The notes below the pieces were generated by a model, which saw only the letters and a program-made list of their open reading frames with translations, did no database searches and had not been told where the DNA came from. A stretch of DNA of 64,000 nt from Sporisorium sorghi (taxonomy: Eukaryota > Basidiomycota > Ustilaginomycetes > Ustilaginales > Ustilaginaceae). Shown in pieces: positions 39,843-50,874 of this stretch. Where the stretch lies: assembly GCA_023212695.1 (NCBI GenBank), contig JALCCG010000040.1, positions 47,547 to 111,546 of the forward strand, written 5' to 3'. Position 1 is the first letter of the stretch; every line of letters begins with the position of its first letter. The position numbers and the translations under genes were made by a program.

Positions 39843-42782
39843 ATGTCGGCGATACCAGGCTCCAGCTCGTCCGGCTCCGTGCCGACAGAGCAGCAGGCCA
39901 TCGAGGCGGTCATGCAAGCTCTCAACACCCTCTATACGGACCCCAACAACCAGGCCAAGGCGTCTGCCAACCAGTGGCTTCAGAACTTTCAACAGACCTC
40001 GGAAGCCTGGCAAACCGCCAACTCGTTGCTGCTCGCATCGGAGCTGCCACTCGAGCCTCGCCTGTTTGCTGCCCAGACCTTCCGCACCAAGATCACTTTT
40101 GACCTCGAGCAGGTGCCGAGCCAGCAAAGAGTAGCTCTGCGCGATACGTTGCTCACAGCACTCTCAGCCTACGCATCAGGTCCTCGTGTGATCCAGACCC
40201 AGCTCAGTCTGGCTCTCTCCGGTCTTGCCCTCCAGCTCGACGAGTCGGAATGGCCAACAGTGGTGCCAGGAATGATCGAAAGGTTCGGCGCGAGTCCAGA
40301 CACAGTTCCGGTCTTGCTCGAGTTCCTCACGGTGCTCCCCGAAGAGGTCATCACCAACCACCGCATTCCTGTCTCGAACGACTTTTACAATGCCCGATGC
40401 CACTTTCTGCTCTCGGCCGCTGCGCCCGAGATTCTCAAGCTGCTCTCGATGTACGTCCAGGCCTCGGGCCTGACGTCGCAGATCCAGACGGGCATCTTCC
40501 AATGTCTGCGGTCATGGCTCAAAAGCGGCGAGGTGTCCGCTGGGCAGATGGCCGACACGCCTCTGTTCGACTTGTCCTTTGATGCCCTCGCTTCCGACGA
40601 GCTGTTCGATGTGGCTACGGATGTCGTCTGCGACCTCATCAACGAGACGCAAGAGGTCGAGGAGAACATGGATGTCATCCAACGCGTAGTTGCACGCCTC
40701 CATCCTCTGCGTCAAGAGTTGTCATCGGCAGGCGATGACGAGGACAAGGTGCGTGGCCTCTGCCGCATCTTTGTCCAGGCAGGCGAGGCGTATCACCGCG
40801 TCATACTTCGCCATCACAACGAGCTGTTCCCCATCGTCGAAGCCATCGCCGAGTGCACAGCCTACCACGACCTCGACATTGTGCAGATCACTTTCCGATT
40901 TTGGTATCTGCTGTCCGGCGCCCTCGCGCATGCATACGGCTCACCAGAAGCGGAACGATTCTACCCGGTCTACGAGAGACTGCTCGAGGTCATCATCCGC
41001 CACCTTCGCTTCCCGGACGATCCGGAGGCGCTCACGGGTCAGGAGCGCGACGACTTTCGATCCTTCCGTCACTTTATGGGTGATACTCTCAAGGATTGCT
41101 GCCACGTGCTCGGCTCGCGCCAATGCTTGTCTAGATCGCTCAACCTCATCCAAACGACCATCTCGCAATCGACGCCCGAGACGCTCAAGTGGCAGGACGT
41201 GGAGGCGCCGCTGTTCAGCATGCGTGCCATGGGTGCCGAGGCGGACCCACGAGACGACCAGGTGCTGCCGCAGATCATCAACATCATCCCGACGCTGCCC
41301 GACCACCCGAAGCTGAAGTATGCAGGACTGCTGGTGCTCTCGAGATACACGGAATGGATCGACATGCACCCGGAGCAGATCCCTGCGCAGCTCTCGTACA
41401 TCAGTAGTGGGCTTGAGGAAGCGGGGAGCGACGTGACGGCGGCGGCGGCGCAGGCGATGAACTTCCTGTGCCAGGACTGCCATCGCCACCTGGTGCCGTA
41501 CCTGCCGCAGCTGTACGACTTTTTCCGCTCGGTCAACGACAAGCTGGGCCCAGATGACCTGGTGTCCATCTCGGAGGGGATCGCATACGTGATTGCCGGC
41601 ATGCAGCCCGCCGAGGCCCCGCAGGCGCTGATGCAGTTCTCGCAGCCGCTGCTCGAGTCGCTCAGCCAGGTGTTGAGCGTTGCCAATCCGAGCAAGGACC
41701 AGCTGCGCAAGGCAGCGGACCGGATGGAGCAGCTGGAAAAGATGCTCGGCGTCGTGGGCAGCTCGTTGAAGGACCACTTGCCCGAGGCATGCGCCAAGAC
41801 GTGCGAGGAGGCGTATGCTGTGGTCGACCACGTGTTGAGCCGGCACGGCGACGTGTATTTTGTGTCAGAGCGGGGCTGCGGGCTGCTTCGACGCGGACTG
41901 TCGCTGTTCGGCCGGCTCGCTGCGCCGACGCTGGTGGCGGTGTTGGAGCGACTGGCGTCGTGCTTCGAGCAAACGGGCTTTCCGGGGTACATCTGGATCG
42001 TGGGCAAGTGCATCGACCAGTTCGGCCGCGACAACGACACCGTCACCAGCGCAGCTCTCCAGGGCGCCTTCGAACGGATCACAGGCAAAATGGCGCAGCT
42101 CATGGACAACACCATGCCCGCCGAGATGGGCGACGTGCTCGACGACTACATGCACACATGCATGGTGGTGCTGCACAATGCGCCGGGCATGCTGCTGCTG
42201 TCGCCGCAGCTGTCGCAAGTGCTGCGCGCGGCGCTGGCGGCGCTGACGCTGCTCAAGACCGAGACGGTGGCGACGACGCTCGAGTTTGTGCTCGGCATCG
42301 TAGGGCACGACGCGCTCATGATGCCAGCGCCCAAGTCGCAACAGCAGGCTGGCGCGGGTGGTGCACGCAACGCAGACGGCACGCCGACGATGGACGACCT
42401 AGCGCACTACGCCGCAGCCATCCGCCAGCTTGTGGTGCAGCAGGGCTTCCAGCTGGCGTCGGTGCTGCTCAACGGCCTGGTGACGCAGTTCAGCCCAGAC
42501 GTGATGCAGGTGGCCACCACGACGCTCAAGGTGCTCTCGGGTGGGTTTGCCGCGGAGATGTCAGCGTGGGTGCCGGGCATTGTGGAGCAACTGCCGACAA
42601 CTTATGTGCCTGATACGGCCAAGGCGGCGTTCTTGGAGAGGTACATGGCCACGCTGAATGGGAGCAAGAGCATGGAGGAGGTCAGGCAGGCTCTGCACGG
42701 GTTGTATGCGGCTTCGCGCCAGGCGCGGGAGAGGACGCGCGCCAACCGCGAGGCTGGACCTGGTGGGCTGTTGGATCGCTAG
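39843..42782 (+). CDS. mtr10: Mtr10/transportin-3-type importin beta
   Basis: A 979-residue single-exon protein made of HEAT-type helical repeats, the usual size for transportin-3. After a short Ser/Gly-rich start, the importin N-terminal region is visible at about 17-110: ALNTLYTDPNNQAKASANQWLQNFQ, then WQTANSLLL and FAAQTFRTKI. Exportin-1-like repeats follow (RVALRDTLLTAL, LDESEWPTVVPGMIERF, VLLEFLTVLPEEV). The pattern NxRxPVSND, LFDLSFDAL and ELFDVATDVVCDLI matches Mtr10/TNPO3 rather than other karyopherins. Yeast Mtr10 carries SR-like RNA-binding proteins such as Npl3 into the nucleus; cargo here is inferred. The gene is on the same strand as vps4, 458 bases downstream, with its own leader. 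Confidence 0.9.
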   Translation: MSAIPGSSSSGSVPTEQQAIEAVMQALNTLYTDPNNQAKASANQWLQNFQQTSEAWQTANSLLLASELPLEPRLFAAQTFRTKITFDLEQVPSQQRVALRDTLLTALSAYASGPRVIQTQLSLALSGLALQLDESEWPTVVPGMIERFGASPDTVPVLLEFLTVLPEEVITNHRIPVSNDFYNARCHFLLSAAAPEILKLLSMYVQASGLTSQIQTGIFQCLRSWLKSGEVSAGQMADTPLFDLSFDALASDELFDVATDVVCDLINETQEVEENMDVIQRVVARLHPLRQELSSAGDDEDKVRGLCRIFVQAGEAYHRVILRHHNELFPIVEAIAECTAYHDLDIVQITFRFWYLLSGALAHAYGSPEAERFYPVYERLLEVIIRHLRFPDDPEALTGQERDDFRSFRHFMGDTLKDCCHVLGSRQCLSRSLNLIQTTISQSTPETLKWQDVEAPLFSMRAMGAEADPRDDQVLPQIINIIPTLPDHPKLKYAGLLVLSRYTEWIDMHPEQIPAQLSYISSGLEEAGSDVTAAAAQAMNFLCQDCHRHLVPYLPQLYDFFRSVNDKLGPDDLVSISEGIAYVIAGMQPAEAPQALMQFSQPLLESLSQVLSVANPSKDQLRKAADRMEQLEKMLGVVGSSLKDHLPEACAKTCEEAYAVVDHVLSRHGDVYFVSERGCGLLRRGLSLFGRLAAPTLVAVLERLASCFEQTGFPGYIWIVGKCIDQFGRDNDTVTSAALQGAFERITGKMAQLMDNTMPAEMGDVLDDYMHTCMVVLHNAPGMLLLSPQLSQVLRAALAALTLLKTETVATTLEFVLGIVGHDALMMPAPKSQQQAGAGGARNADGTPTMDDLAHYAAAIRQLVVQQGFQLASVLLNGLVTQFSPDVMQVATTTLKVLSGGFAAEMSAWVPGIVEQLPTTYVPDTAKAAFLERYMATLNGSKSMEEVRQALHGLYAASRQARERTRANREAGPGGLLDR

Positions 42783-43618
42783 AAGGCAGTTCTGGCATTT
42801 CGTCAACGGTGCACAGCATGAATGATATCGATTCACACAAGAGAGCTGAAAGATGAGAGCTGAGATGGTCTCGAGCATGGATCCTCTAAGCGAGAAAGAG
42901 CTCAGCTTTGAGAGTTGTGAGTGTTTCCAGTCCGCGGCTCTGGCGACAAGTCATGCAGGCTGAGAAGGCCAGAAGAGGACGCTCGGGCCGGAGTCAGCTG
43001 AAATTTCACCTTTTTTGCCTCTTTTCCTCCACACTGAGCTTTCTCGCTGCTTTCTGCTGATGTCGAGCTGCTGACGCTCTTTTTTCCTCTTTGCTTGCCG
43101 GTTATGCTTCTGCTTCTGCTTGTGCTGCTGCTGTTGCGCTCGAAAGCATTCCTGTCATTCCTCCATCCTTGCTTGCTCTGCAGAGCATCCGATTATTCTC
43201 CGACCCGCTGCTCGAATTACGCATCGCTTGGAAGTCGTCTTCCGGGCCGGAGCATCACATCTGTGCATCGCTCAGTCTTCCCCACAGCCTTTGCGGAACT
43301 AGTGTGCTTCCCCTTGGCGCTCTGACCCTTTTACTGGATGGGCGCCGTTTGGTACGCTCTTACCTCTCTTACCCCGCTGACACCTCTCGCTCTCTTCTCG
43401 TCGTCACTCCATCATTATCGCTGCTTTCGCCACTTGCCCTTCTCCATCAGTGTCAATCCGCCAGCTATACCGGCGGCTCTCACTCGACTTCCAGCAGCAC
43501 TCTTCTCAATAGCCTCAGCAACAGGGCAGGAGGTGAAAAGCGATCGCCTCCGCACCCTCTCTCAACTACGTAGCATCTCCCTCATCTGCATACACATCGT
43601 CCACACCCCCTCGACAGG
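42783..43618. promoter_or_regulatory. Intergenic with pyrimidine-rich leader of the ysc84 gene
   Basis: C/T-rich from about 43000 on. The last ATG before the ysc84 start on the plus strand is at about 43337, leaving about 280 ATG-free bases. No gene is supported in frames crossing it. Confidence 0.6.
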
Positions 43619-45745
43619 ATGGGCAACCCCATCCCCGTCACGCTCGAGCAGGAGTGCCGCAAGGCCACCAAGATCCTCAACGAATTCGTCGACCCTGTCA
43701 ACGGGCTTGACAAGATTGTCCCCGTCAGCGTGCTCCAACGCGCCAAGGGTTTTGCCATCTTCTCCGTGTTCCGCATTGGCTTTCTGCTCTCCGCACGTGC
43801 TGGCGCCGGTGTGGTCGTCGCACGCACCGATGATGGTCACTGGTCCGCGCCTGCTGCGATCGGCATTGGGGGGTTGGGCGGCGGCTTTAATGCCGGCGCG
43901 GAAGTGACGGATTTCCTCATCGTGTTGAACTCCAAGTCGGCGGTAAGGTCGTTTATGGCCACGGGGTCGTTGCAGCTTGGTGGGAACTTGAGCGTGGCGG
44001 TGGGCCCGCTGGGGAGGTCGGCTGAGGCGAGTGGGAGTGTGAATACCAAGGGGAGGGTGGCGGCGATGTTCTCGTATTCCAAGTCGAAGGGGTTGTATGG
44101 GGGGATCTCGGTGGAGGGGACGGTGTTGGTGAATCGCGAGGATGCGAATGTCAAGGCGTATGGTGTGTATGGGAAGAATCCCAAGCAGATTCTGTCGGGT
44201 GCGGTGGAGCGGCCGCAGTGGTCGCGCGGGCTGATTCAGACCATCGACCGATTCACGCTCGCCAACACGCCGAGCAAAGATCTCGACGGCGAGTACTTCA
44301 ACTACGACGATACGAGCAGCTTCGACCGACGTGGTCTCAGCGGCAGCGGTGGGCGCAGGACGAGCTTCGATTCGGTCGACAGCCGCGATCTGGATCTTTT
44401 GGCCACAACAACGCGGCCGAGTGGGCAGCGCAGAGAGTCACGCAGCGGTGGGGGACGGCTGGACGATCTACCGGACCGCTTTGATGCGTTTGACATCGAC
44501 GACCGCGACCGCGACCGTGAACGTCAAGTGGATCGCGACTCGCTCGACTCGCGCGACGACCGCGACTTCCGACGCAAGCGCGACGAGCACTACGACAACC
44601 GCAGCTTCGGCACCTACGCATTCGGCTCCCCATCATCTTCGATCAGCAACACGCCCGCGCGCGTCGGCTCGGCGTCCTCCCAACGCAGCCGCCTCGGTGG
44701 CATCCGGCAGCGTTCGGGCAGCATCGCGAGCAACCTCAGCTTCACGGGTTTGGGCAAGAAGAAGCTCGACCGGTCGGGACCGACGCCGCCGCCGGACTGG
44801 AGCCACATCCCCGGCTCTAGCTCTAGCTCGAGCGGCGCTTGGGGGAAGCGCGACCCCGATGGGATGGATGCGCTCGACCGCGAGCTGCAGGGCGGAGCCA
44901 GCAGTCCGTCGGCGGCGCGCAAGTCGCCGTTCGGGCATGCGAGGGGCGTCAGCGGCGCGAGTCCCACCAGCTACAATACGGACGCGCGCCTTCGCAGCGG
45001 CAGCATCGGCGGCAGTCGAAACGGCAGCGTTAGTGGGAGTATCGGCGGGCGTGGCAGCTCGAACACGCCCGTGGGCTGGTCGCAGTTCAGCGCGGCGGAC
45101 GACGAGGCAGACGATTTGTTCGGAGGCGGTGAGCAGGCGAACGGTGCGGCTGCGGCGCGAGATCCGTTCGACGACCTCGATGCGCGTGTCGAGGGGCGGT
45201 ATAGCAATGGCGGCTATAACAGCTACAGCAATGGCGGTAGCGGGAGCAGCAATGGCCACGGGCGCACCAAGTCTCCTTGGGGCGCTGATGGAGCGTCTTC
45301 TGCGCCTCCTCCGACGAAGAGCTCGCGTTTTGGGCGCTTCCGCACACCGAGCCCGGCGAGCAGCGCGTTCGGACGCACGAAAAAGACCCCGCTCGCCATC
45401 GCCGAGGACGAGTACGACGACGGCCACGCGGCGCTCATCTCGCCCTCGGTGCTGGACGAGTACCGCTCGAGCACCTCTTCGAGCAATGCTAACGGAGGGG
45501 CGAGAAGGAGGGAGTCGTTCTCGTTGACGAGCGAGAACGCCAGCGTGCCCGTGATCGAGCGCGTGCTGGCGCTGTACGACTTCGAGGCGCAGGAAGAGGG
45601 CGATTTGAGTTTTACAAAGGGCCAGGTGATTGCGGTGACCAAGAAGACGCAGAGCAGGGACGACTGGTGGCAGGGACGGGTCGAGGCCGGGCTGAGTGCG
45701 AGCAGGGTGGGCATTTTTCCGGCGACGTATACGCAGACGCTGTGA
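43619..45745 (+). CDS. ysc84: Ysc84/Lsb3-type SYLF and SH3 domain protein
   Basis: A 708-residue single-exon protein. The N-terminal SYLF (Ysc84 actin-binding) domain covers about 1-215, with KATKILNEFVDP, VLQRAKGFAIFSVFRIGFLLSARAGAGVVVAR, GGGFNAGAEVTDFLIVLNS and SKGLYGGISVEGTVLVNR. The middle 400 residues are Ser/Arg/Gly/Asp-rich and disordered, with several DRDRD repeats. A C-terminal SH3 domain lies at about 643-706 (ALYDFEAQEEGDLSFTKG ... WWQGRV ... GIFPATY). In yeast, Ysc84/Lsb3 and its human relative SH3YL1 act at cortical actin patches in endocytosis and bind lipid and actin. The architecture matches closely; the linker is longer than in yeast. It converges with lsc1. Confidence 0.92.
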   Translation: MGNPIPVTLEQECRKATKILNEFVDPVNGLDKIVPVSVLQRAKGFAIFSVFRIGFLLSARAGAGVVVARTDDGHWSAPAAIGIGGLGGGFNAGAEVTDFLIVLNSKSAVRSFMATGSLQLGGNLSVAVGPLGRSAEASGSVNTKGRVAAMFSYSKSKGLYGGISVEGTVLVNREDANVKAYGVYGKNPKQILSGAVERPQWSRGLIQTIDRFTLANTPSKDLDGEYFNYDDTSSFDRRGLSGSGGRRTSFDSVDSRDLDLLATTTRPSGQRRESRSGGGRLDDLPDRFDAFDIDDRDRDRERQVDRDSLDSRDDRDFRRKRDEHYDNRSFGTYAFGSPSSSISNTPARVGSASSQRSRLGGIRQRSGSIASNLSFTGLGKKKLDRSGPTPPPDWSHIPGSSSSSSGAWGKRDPDGMDALDRELQGGASSPSAARKSPFGHARGVSGASPTSYNTDARLRSGSIGGSRNGSVSGSIGGRGSSNTPVGWSQFSAADDEADDLFGGGEQANGAAAARDPFDDLDARVEGRYSNGGYNSYSNGGSGSSNGHGRTKSPWGADGASSAPPPTKSSRFGRFRTPSPASSAFGRTKKTPLAIAEDEYDDGHAALISPSVLDEYRSSTSSSNANGGARRRESFSLTSENASVPVIERVLALYDFEAQEEGDLSFTKGQVIAVTKKTQSRDDWWQGRVEAGLSASRVGIFPATYTQTL

Positions 45746-46285
45746 GCTCGGCAGGGGCTGTGAAGGTGTCTGCTCCGAGTGGTTCGATTGCCGTAGGCCG
45801 GGTCTGTTCGTCCTATTCTTTCTGTTGGATGTGCCGACGGATATTCACCATGCAACCTCGGTGATTCACAATCGTGTTTCTCGTACCCTCACCAATACCC
45901 TCTTGGTCTTTTGTTTCTAAGCATTCGGTCTAGTAAGCACGCACGTTTTGTTTACCGCGCAGTCTCATCTCTCGTCAAGCATCGGGACTCTGTCCGTGAG
46001 ACGAACCGCACGTTTCAAAAGTCGATTCGCGGGCTTACCAATTGGGGCTTGTGTTGTGAGGGAAGCCTGCTGATCGGACCAAACGTGCAGCTCATCTGTG
46101 CTGCTCTGCTCAAATCCCATCCTTCCACCTCCATCGAAACAGCTCTGCATCGCTGCAACTTACGCCGTATCACATTTCGCACAACTATTGACATTGCTCA
46201 GAAAGACAACAAAGTATCCACAGGGCGCTGCAACAACGGATCCCACTGCTTGGGGGAAGACTGTCTAGAAAAAATCGCCTAGCGC
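45746..46285. other. Convergent intergenic region of ysc84 and lsc1, no gene seen
   Basis: A 123-codon plus-strand frame (45911-46282) starts at a TTG-type codon and lacks any domain. The region probably contains both 3' UTRs. Confidence 0.65.
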
Positions 46286-47278
46286 TCAAGCCAAACCAGC
46301 CTTCTGCATAGCCTCCTTCATGAGCGCGCCGATCTTAGCCGGCGAATCGGCGACAATAGCACCGGCCTCGGTGAGAGCCTTGACCTTGTCGTCAGCACCA
46401 CCTTTGCCGCCAGCGATAATAGCACCGGCGTGGCCCATGCGCCTGCCGGGCGGGGCGGTGCGGCCGGCGATGAACGCGACGACAGGCTTGGGGTTGGCGC
46501 GCGTCTTGTTGTACTTGGCGAGGTACTCGGCGGCGTCCTCCTCCATGCTGCCGCCGATCTCGCCAATCAGCACGATGCCTTCGGATTTGTCGTGATCCAG
46601 CAGGAGCTTGACGAGGTCGAGGGTGGTGGAGCCGGGGAAGGGGTCGCCGCCGATACCCACGCAGATGGACTGGCCGAGGCCGACCTGGGTGGTCTGGTTG
46701 ACCGCCTCGTACGTCAGAGTACCGGAGCGGGAGACGATGCCGATGCGACCGGGCGAGTGGATGTGGCCGGGCATGATGCCGATCTTGCATCCTTCCGGGT
46801 TAATGATCCCCGGGCAGTTGGGCCCGACGAGGCGCGACTTGGACTGCGAGCGCAGCGCCGCCGCGACCCTGATCTCATCCTTCTGCGGAATCCCCTCCGT
46901 AATCGCCACGATCAGCGGCACCTCGTTCTCGATCGCCTCGATAATCGCATCAGCCGCACCCGGAGGCGGAACGTACAAAACCGACGCGTGAGGCTTCGTC
47001 TCCCGAACCGCCTCCTTGACCGACCCAAACACAGGCAGCCCCAAATGCGTCTGGCCCGCCTTCTTGGGCGACACACCTCCCACGAGCTGCGTACCGTACT
47101 CCAGAGCTTGCTGGCAGTGGAACGTGCCGGTTTTGCCCGTGAAGCCCTGGCAGATGACGCGCGAATCCTTGTTGATGAGCAGGTTCTTGATCGTGTCCTC
47201 GTACGAGGCGCGCGCGGCAGAGGTGGAGAAACCCCGAGCCAAAGGTCGGCCCAGCGAGGCAGCGGCGTGCTTGAACAT
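46286..47278 (-). CDS. lsc1: Succinyl-CoA ligase alpha subunit, mitochondrial
   Basis: A 330-residue single-exon protein. Together with the beta subunit it converts succinyl-CoA to succinate with nucleotide formation in the citric acid cycle, in the mitochondrial matrix. The first 23 residues ([20 protein letters not shown]...) form a typical mitochondrial presequence. The CoA-binding region is seen at about 37-130 ([31 protein letters not shown]) and the ligase part contains [29 protein letters not shown] and the phosphorylated His in RRMGHAGAI (about His283). The frame is open another 100 codons upstream to an ATG at 47599, but that part is low complexity and would bury the presequence, so the ATG at 47278 is chosen. 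Confidence 0.96.
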   Translation of the reverse strand: MFKHAAASLGRPLARGFSTSAARASYEDTIKNLLINKDSRVICQGFTGKTGTFHCQQALEYGTQLVGGVSPKKAGQTHLGLPVFGSVKEAVRETKPHASVLYVPPPGAADAIIEAIENEVPLIVAITEGIPQKDEIRVAAALRSQSKSRLVGPNCPGIINPEGCKIGIMPGHIHSPGRIGIVSRSGTLTYEAVNQTTQVGLGQSICVGIGGDPFPGSTTLDLVKLLLDHDKSEGIVLIGEIGGSMEEDAAEYLAKYNKTRANPKPVVAFIAGRTAPPGRRMGHAGAIIAGGKGGADDKVKALTEAGAIVADSPAKIGALMKEAMQKAGLA

Positions 47279-48147
47279 GATGCTGTTGTGTCCCACGAAG
47301 AGGTATGTAGAGGGTGAGAGAGGTGGTGGTGGTTGGTGAGGGATGCGAAAGGTGGAGAAGCAAGCTTGCTCCATGCGATTTCGATTTGCGTACCCACGCT
47401 GGAAGATCACACACGCTCCGTCAGAAGGCGATACAACAAGCTGTAATCTCGCTCCCTCGCTGCACGGAACACGGCGCACGAAAAAATCCGCTTTTCTTTC
47501 TCTCTCTCTCTGGCTCTGCTCGTCTCGGAAGTCGAAATCCACGCAACCCTTGCAACCTTTTCCCTCTCGCGCCTTGTATTCGCTCAACACGGACCTCATC
47601 AAATCGTGATGTCGTCAACCTACCACCAACAGAACCAGCTTCCGAAGAGAATTCGCTCGGATTCCCTCCATTGAGCATCGGAAGGACCGGACAACAGAGA
47701 AGAGAGGCAGCCAAGCCGCAAAAAGCCCGATGTGCTTCGAAATGGATGGCCCTTGCGTGCCTGAGACTGTTGCTCAGCCAATCCAAGCTGTAATTTTTTT
47801 TCCTTTTCGGTGCTCAGACGGAGAGGTCCGTTTAGCGGTTTCCGTCTCTCTTCCAGCTTTGGCGCTGTGATCGAATTTCTCGGAAATTGGCCGGCGTTGC
47901 AAGTTGTTAGACTCTCAAATCGCTGCAAAAACTCGATTTTTTCAAGCTGGCTGCGGTAGCAAGAAAGCGCTCTGACTTCCTTCCAATGTTCACGAGCTCA
48001 AGACGGACAATGACAGAAACTGTATTGGTGATGATGGATTGTGTACACGGATGCCGAGAGATGCTAGACGGGCGAGACGTTCGAGACGAAGCTAAAGAGT
48101 GAATGAGGTAATGTGGTTCCAAGTGCGAGCGAAGGCGGGGTTGGTCT
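47279..48147. other. Intergenic: lsc1 promoter and utp5 3' flank
   Basis: The 300 bases next to lsc1 remain in open frame with it but look like leader. A short minus-strand frame at 47620-47928 has no domain. Nothing else is recognised. Confidence 0.6.
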
Positions 48148-50745
48148 CTACTCCTCGTCGTCCTCGTCGGTGCCCTCTTCCGCCTCGAGGTCAAACATGC
48201 CGTTGGGGCCACCGGCGTCTTCCTCGTCGTACTCTTCCTCTTCCTCGTCGTCTTCCATGTCGCTGGCGCCTTCCTCTTCGATGTCGCTCTCGTCTGGCAG
48301 TTCTTCCTCCTCCTCCTCATCTTCCTCCTCGTCAATGTCCTCGATGTCCTCAATGTCATCGTCGTCATCGTCATCGCCATCCGAGTCAGCAGAAGTGTTG
48401 CCATCGGACATACGGCCGTTCTTAACCCGTCGGCGTCGACGAACCGGACCGTCATCATCGTCGCTGTCCTCCTCCTCATCATCGCTGTCGTTGGCACCGA
48501 GCGCAATATCCTGCACATCACCGTCCTCGTCGTTCTCACCACGCACCAACATGCCTTGAGCATCATCGACAGCCATGTCGTCGTCCGAATCCGTATCGTC
48601 CGACTCCTCGACCCATTTCTTGCCCTTCCTCCTCTCCTTGGCCACGCTGGTGGGCTGCTGCGAGGCGGCACCGGCTTGGGTGCGCTTGCCGAACTTGACG
48701 CCCTGGACGCGGATGGCGTTGTTGCCGGTCTGCGACACGTACGCCGCTCTTGCCTCGATCTGGGACAGCACGAGCTCCAGCCGGCCGTTGAGCGCCAGCA
48801 GCCGCTCGTGCGTCGCCAGCCGCGTCGTCAGTGTCGCGTGCAGCCCGGACAGGCGGCTCACGAGGTTCGGCAGTGACATGAGGTAGCCCATGTGGTTGAG
48901 CAGCGTCGCGCGCACCCACTCCATCAGACCACGGGCTTTTTGACTGCCCATGCTGCCCTTGCTCACATGCTGCCCGCCGACGCCGTTGAGACGGTTGACA
49001 CACTCTTCGAGGAGTTTGACCGCGAGCGGGCCCGAGATCTTGCGCACCGTGTTGCGGATGAGGATCGCGTCATTGTGGTTCAAGCAGCTGGTGAGCAGGC
49101 TCGTGTCGCCCGAGTGCAGCGCTTGGGAGAGCGACGTAGCGAGCGAGGCTTCGTTGGTCAGCGACTGCTGCTTCTTCGTGGGCACGTCCGCGTCGTCCTC
49201 GTCCGCCTCCTGTCCCGCAACCGAAGGATCGGCGAACCCGAGCTCCTTCAGCCGCTGCGCAAGCGTGGGCTCCAACTCAGCCCCGCGCGCCGAGTTGGCC
49301 GGCGCAAGCCCGGCATCTTGCACATCCGCAGAGAGCACCGCGTCGTCAATGTCCTGCGGCCTCGATGGAGCATCGGTGTACCTCTGCGTCTCGGCTGCAC
49401 CGCCCGTCAGCTGCGCCTCGTCGCTGTCGACAGCAAGAAGGCCGCCAGCGGACGGGCCGTTCTTGCCGCCAGCAGTGGGCAGGGCCAACGTCTTTTGCAG
49501 CTGTGCGTCCTTGCCGCTGAGCACGGTCGTCTCGTCGATCGAGATCTTGGCGCCACGAGTGAGACGCGCCAGTCTGAGCTTGTCTGAAACCAGCCTGGCA
49601 TCGATCCATTCTACCGAGGTGCCACTGCTTTCTGCGGACGACTGCGACAACAGCTCGAGCGATGGCAAGGCAGCTGACTTTTTCTTTGACGGCGATGCAT
49701 CGCTTTTGGACTCTGAAGGAAGGCCATAGATGCGGACGCTTCCGGTTTGAGTGACGATGGTGATGAGCGTGCGCGCTTGTTGAGCAGAGGCCGGGCTCAC
49801 CGACAGCGCTCGGACTGGTCCATCCAACGCAGCGGTGGCAAAAGCGCGACCTGCGACCGTCTTGCCTGCCTTTGCGTCGTACGTCCATGCGCTGACCATA
49901 CGATCGCCTTCGGCAGCAGAAACAAACGTGTTGTCGTCGAGCCACTCCAGATGTGTGACGGGTGAGGCGTGTCCGGTGAAGGTGGCACGCACGGGATTGT
50001 CCGACTGAGCGACGTCTGTCAAGCCGATGCTGTGATGCGCCGACAGCACGAGGTCGCGGCGCGAAGAGAGCAGCTGGACAGCCGACTTGGTGTCGGGTCG
50101 GAAGGACGAGAAGGGGCGCAGCGGGCTTGGCTGGTCACCAAGCTTGACATCCGCGAGGGCAAACGAAGAGACCCAGCCGTTCTTGGAGCATGCAAAGAGT
50201 GTCTTGCTGGACTCGGAGTAGGACATAGACACAATACCCGCGTTTGCTGCAGAAGCAGTGCTGCTGCCCGAGGCAGAAGAGGCATCGAGGATAGCGACGG
50301 ACTGAGCGAGGGCAGGACTGAGCAGGTGCACCTGACCCGAACTCAGACCCAGAGCCAGCAAGAGCTGCGATGAGCCCGAACCAGCAACAGCATCATCGCT
50401 CGACTCTGCGCCATGCTTTCTTCGCTTAGCCGACTTGGACGACTGTGACGACAATCGCACCCAGTGCGACGAGAGGCACTCTGCTCCGCCTAGCGACGCG
50501 AGCAGGAAGTCGGTGACGAGCTGCGAGCTCGAAGCTGCGGAAGCGGAAGCATTGTAGATGCGCAGACGCTGTTGATGGACCTGGTTGCTGATGTGCGCAA
50601 AGAGCGTGTGATCGGGAGCGGGCGAGAAGGAGCAAGAGGCTGTGGACGCCGTGACTGAGCCGGACGACGGCAGCAGAGGCTGGTTGAGCTCCGAGGTCGA
50701 GACGGGTCGAGACTTGGAAGGCTTGGGAGCCTTGTTTTTGGCCAT
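48148..50745 (-). CDS. utp5: Utp5/WDR43-type small-subunit processome protein
   Basis: An 865-residue single-exon protein. The first 430 residues fit WD40-like propeller blades (ASPVTHLEWLDDNTFVSAAEGDRMVSAW; GSVRIYGLPSE). The Utp12 domain lies at about 545-690 (LATSLSQALHSGDTSLLTSCLNHND, IRNTVRKISGPLAVKLLEECVNRL, LMEWVRATLLNHMGYLMSLPNLVSRLSGL). The C-terminal 125 residues are almost continuous Asp/Glu with a basic RRRRRVKNGR patch, common in nucleolar proteins. Utp5 (WDR43 in animals) belongs to the t-UTP/UtpA subcomplex that starts 18S rRNA processing in the nucleolus. Utp12 and Utp4-like relatives are alternatives, but the length and acidic tail fit Utp5 best. It is head to head with the cdk5/pho85 gene, 614 bases apart. 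Confidence 0.83.
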   Translation of the reverse strand: MAKNKAPKPSKSRPVSTSELNQPLLPSSGSVTASTASCSFSPAPDHTLFAHISNQVHQQRLRIYNASASAASSSQLVTDFLLASLGGAECLSSHWVRLSSQSSKSAKRRKHGAESSDDAVAGSGSSQLLLALGLSSGQVHLLSPALAQSVAILDASSASGSSTASAANAGIVSMSYSESSKTLFACSKNGWVSSFALADVKLGDQPSPLRPFSSFRPDTKSAVQLLSSRRDLVLSAHHSIGLTDVAQSDNPVRATFTGHASPVTHLEWLDDNTFVSAAEGDRMVSAWTYDAKAGKTVAGRAFATAALDGPVRALSVSPASAQQARTLITIVTQTGSVRIYGLPSESKSDASPSKKKSAALPSLELLSQSSAESSGTSVEWIDARLVSDKLRLARLTRGAKISIDETTVLSGKDAQLQKTLALPTAGGKNGPSAGGLLAVDSDEAQLTGGAAETQRYTDAPSRPQDIDDAVLSADVQDAGLAPANSARGAELEPTLAQRLKELGFADPSVAGQEADEDDADVPTKKQQSLTNEASLATSLSQALHSGDTSLLTSCLNHNDAILIRNTVRKISGPLAVKLLEECVNRLNGVGGQHVSKGSMGSQKARGLMEWVRATLLNHMGYLMSLPNLVSRLSGLHATLTTRLATHERLLALNGRLELVLSQIEARAAYVSQTGNNAIRVQGVKFGKRTQAGAASQQPTSVAKERRKGKKWVEESDDTDSDDDMAVDDAQGMLVRGENDEDGDVQDIALGANDSDDEEEDSDDDDGPVRRRRRVKNGRMSDGNTSADSDGDDDDDDDIEDIEDIDEEEDEEEEEELPDESDIEEEGASDMEDDEEEEEYDEEDAGGPNGMFDLEAEEGTDEDDEE

Positions 50746-50874
50746 GATTACGAATGTCCCAATGTCCCGATTAGGATGGTGGTGGAAAGACCGACGTTGG
50801 GAAGGTAGGACACGGTTGAGCGAGAGGAACAGGAGAGAGCTCGAAGACTGTGGAGCTTCTCGAAACCCTTTTCT

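Noticed and set aside
45781..45810. tRNA B-box-like GGTTCGATTGC
   Set aside because: No matching A box or cloverleaf arms at the right distance.
47279..47602. N-terminal extension of the succinyl-CoA ligase frame
   Set aside because: Open only by chance; the ATG at 47278 begins a typical mitochondrial presequence and gives the normal family length.
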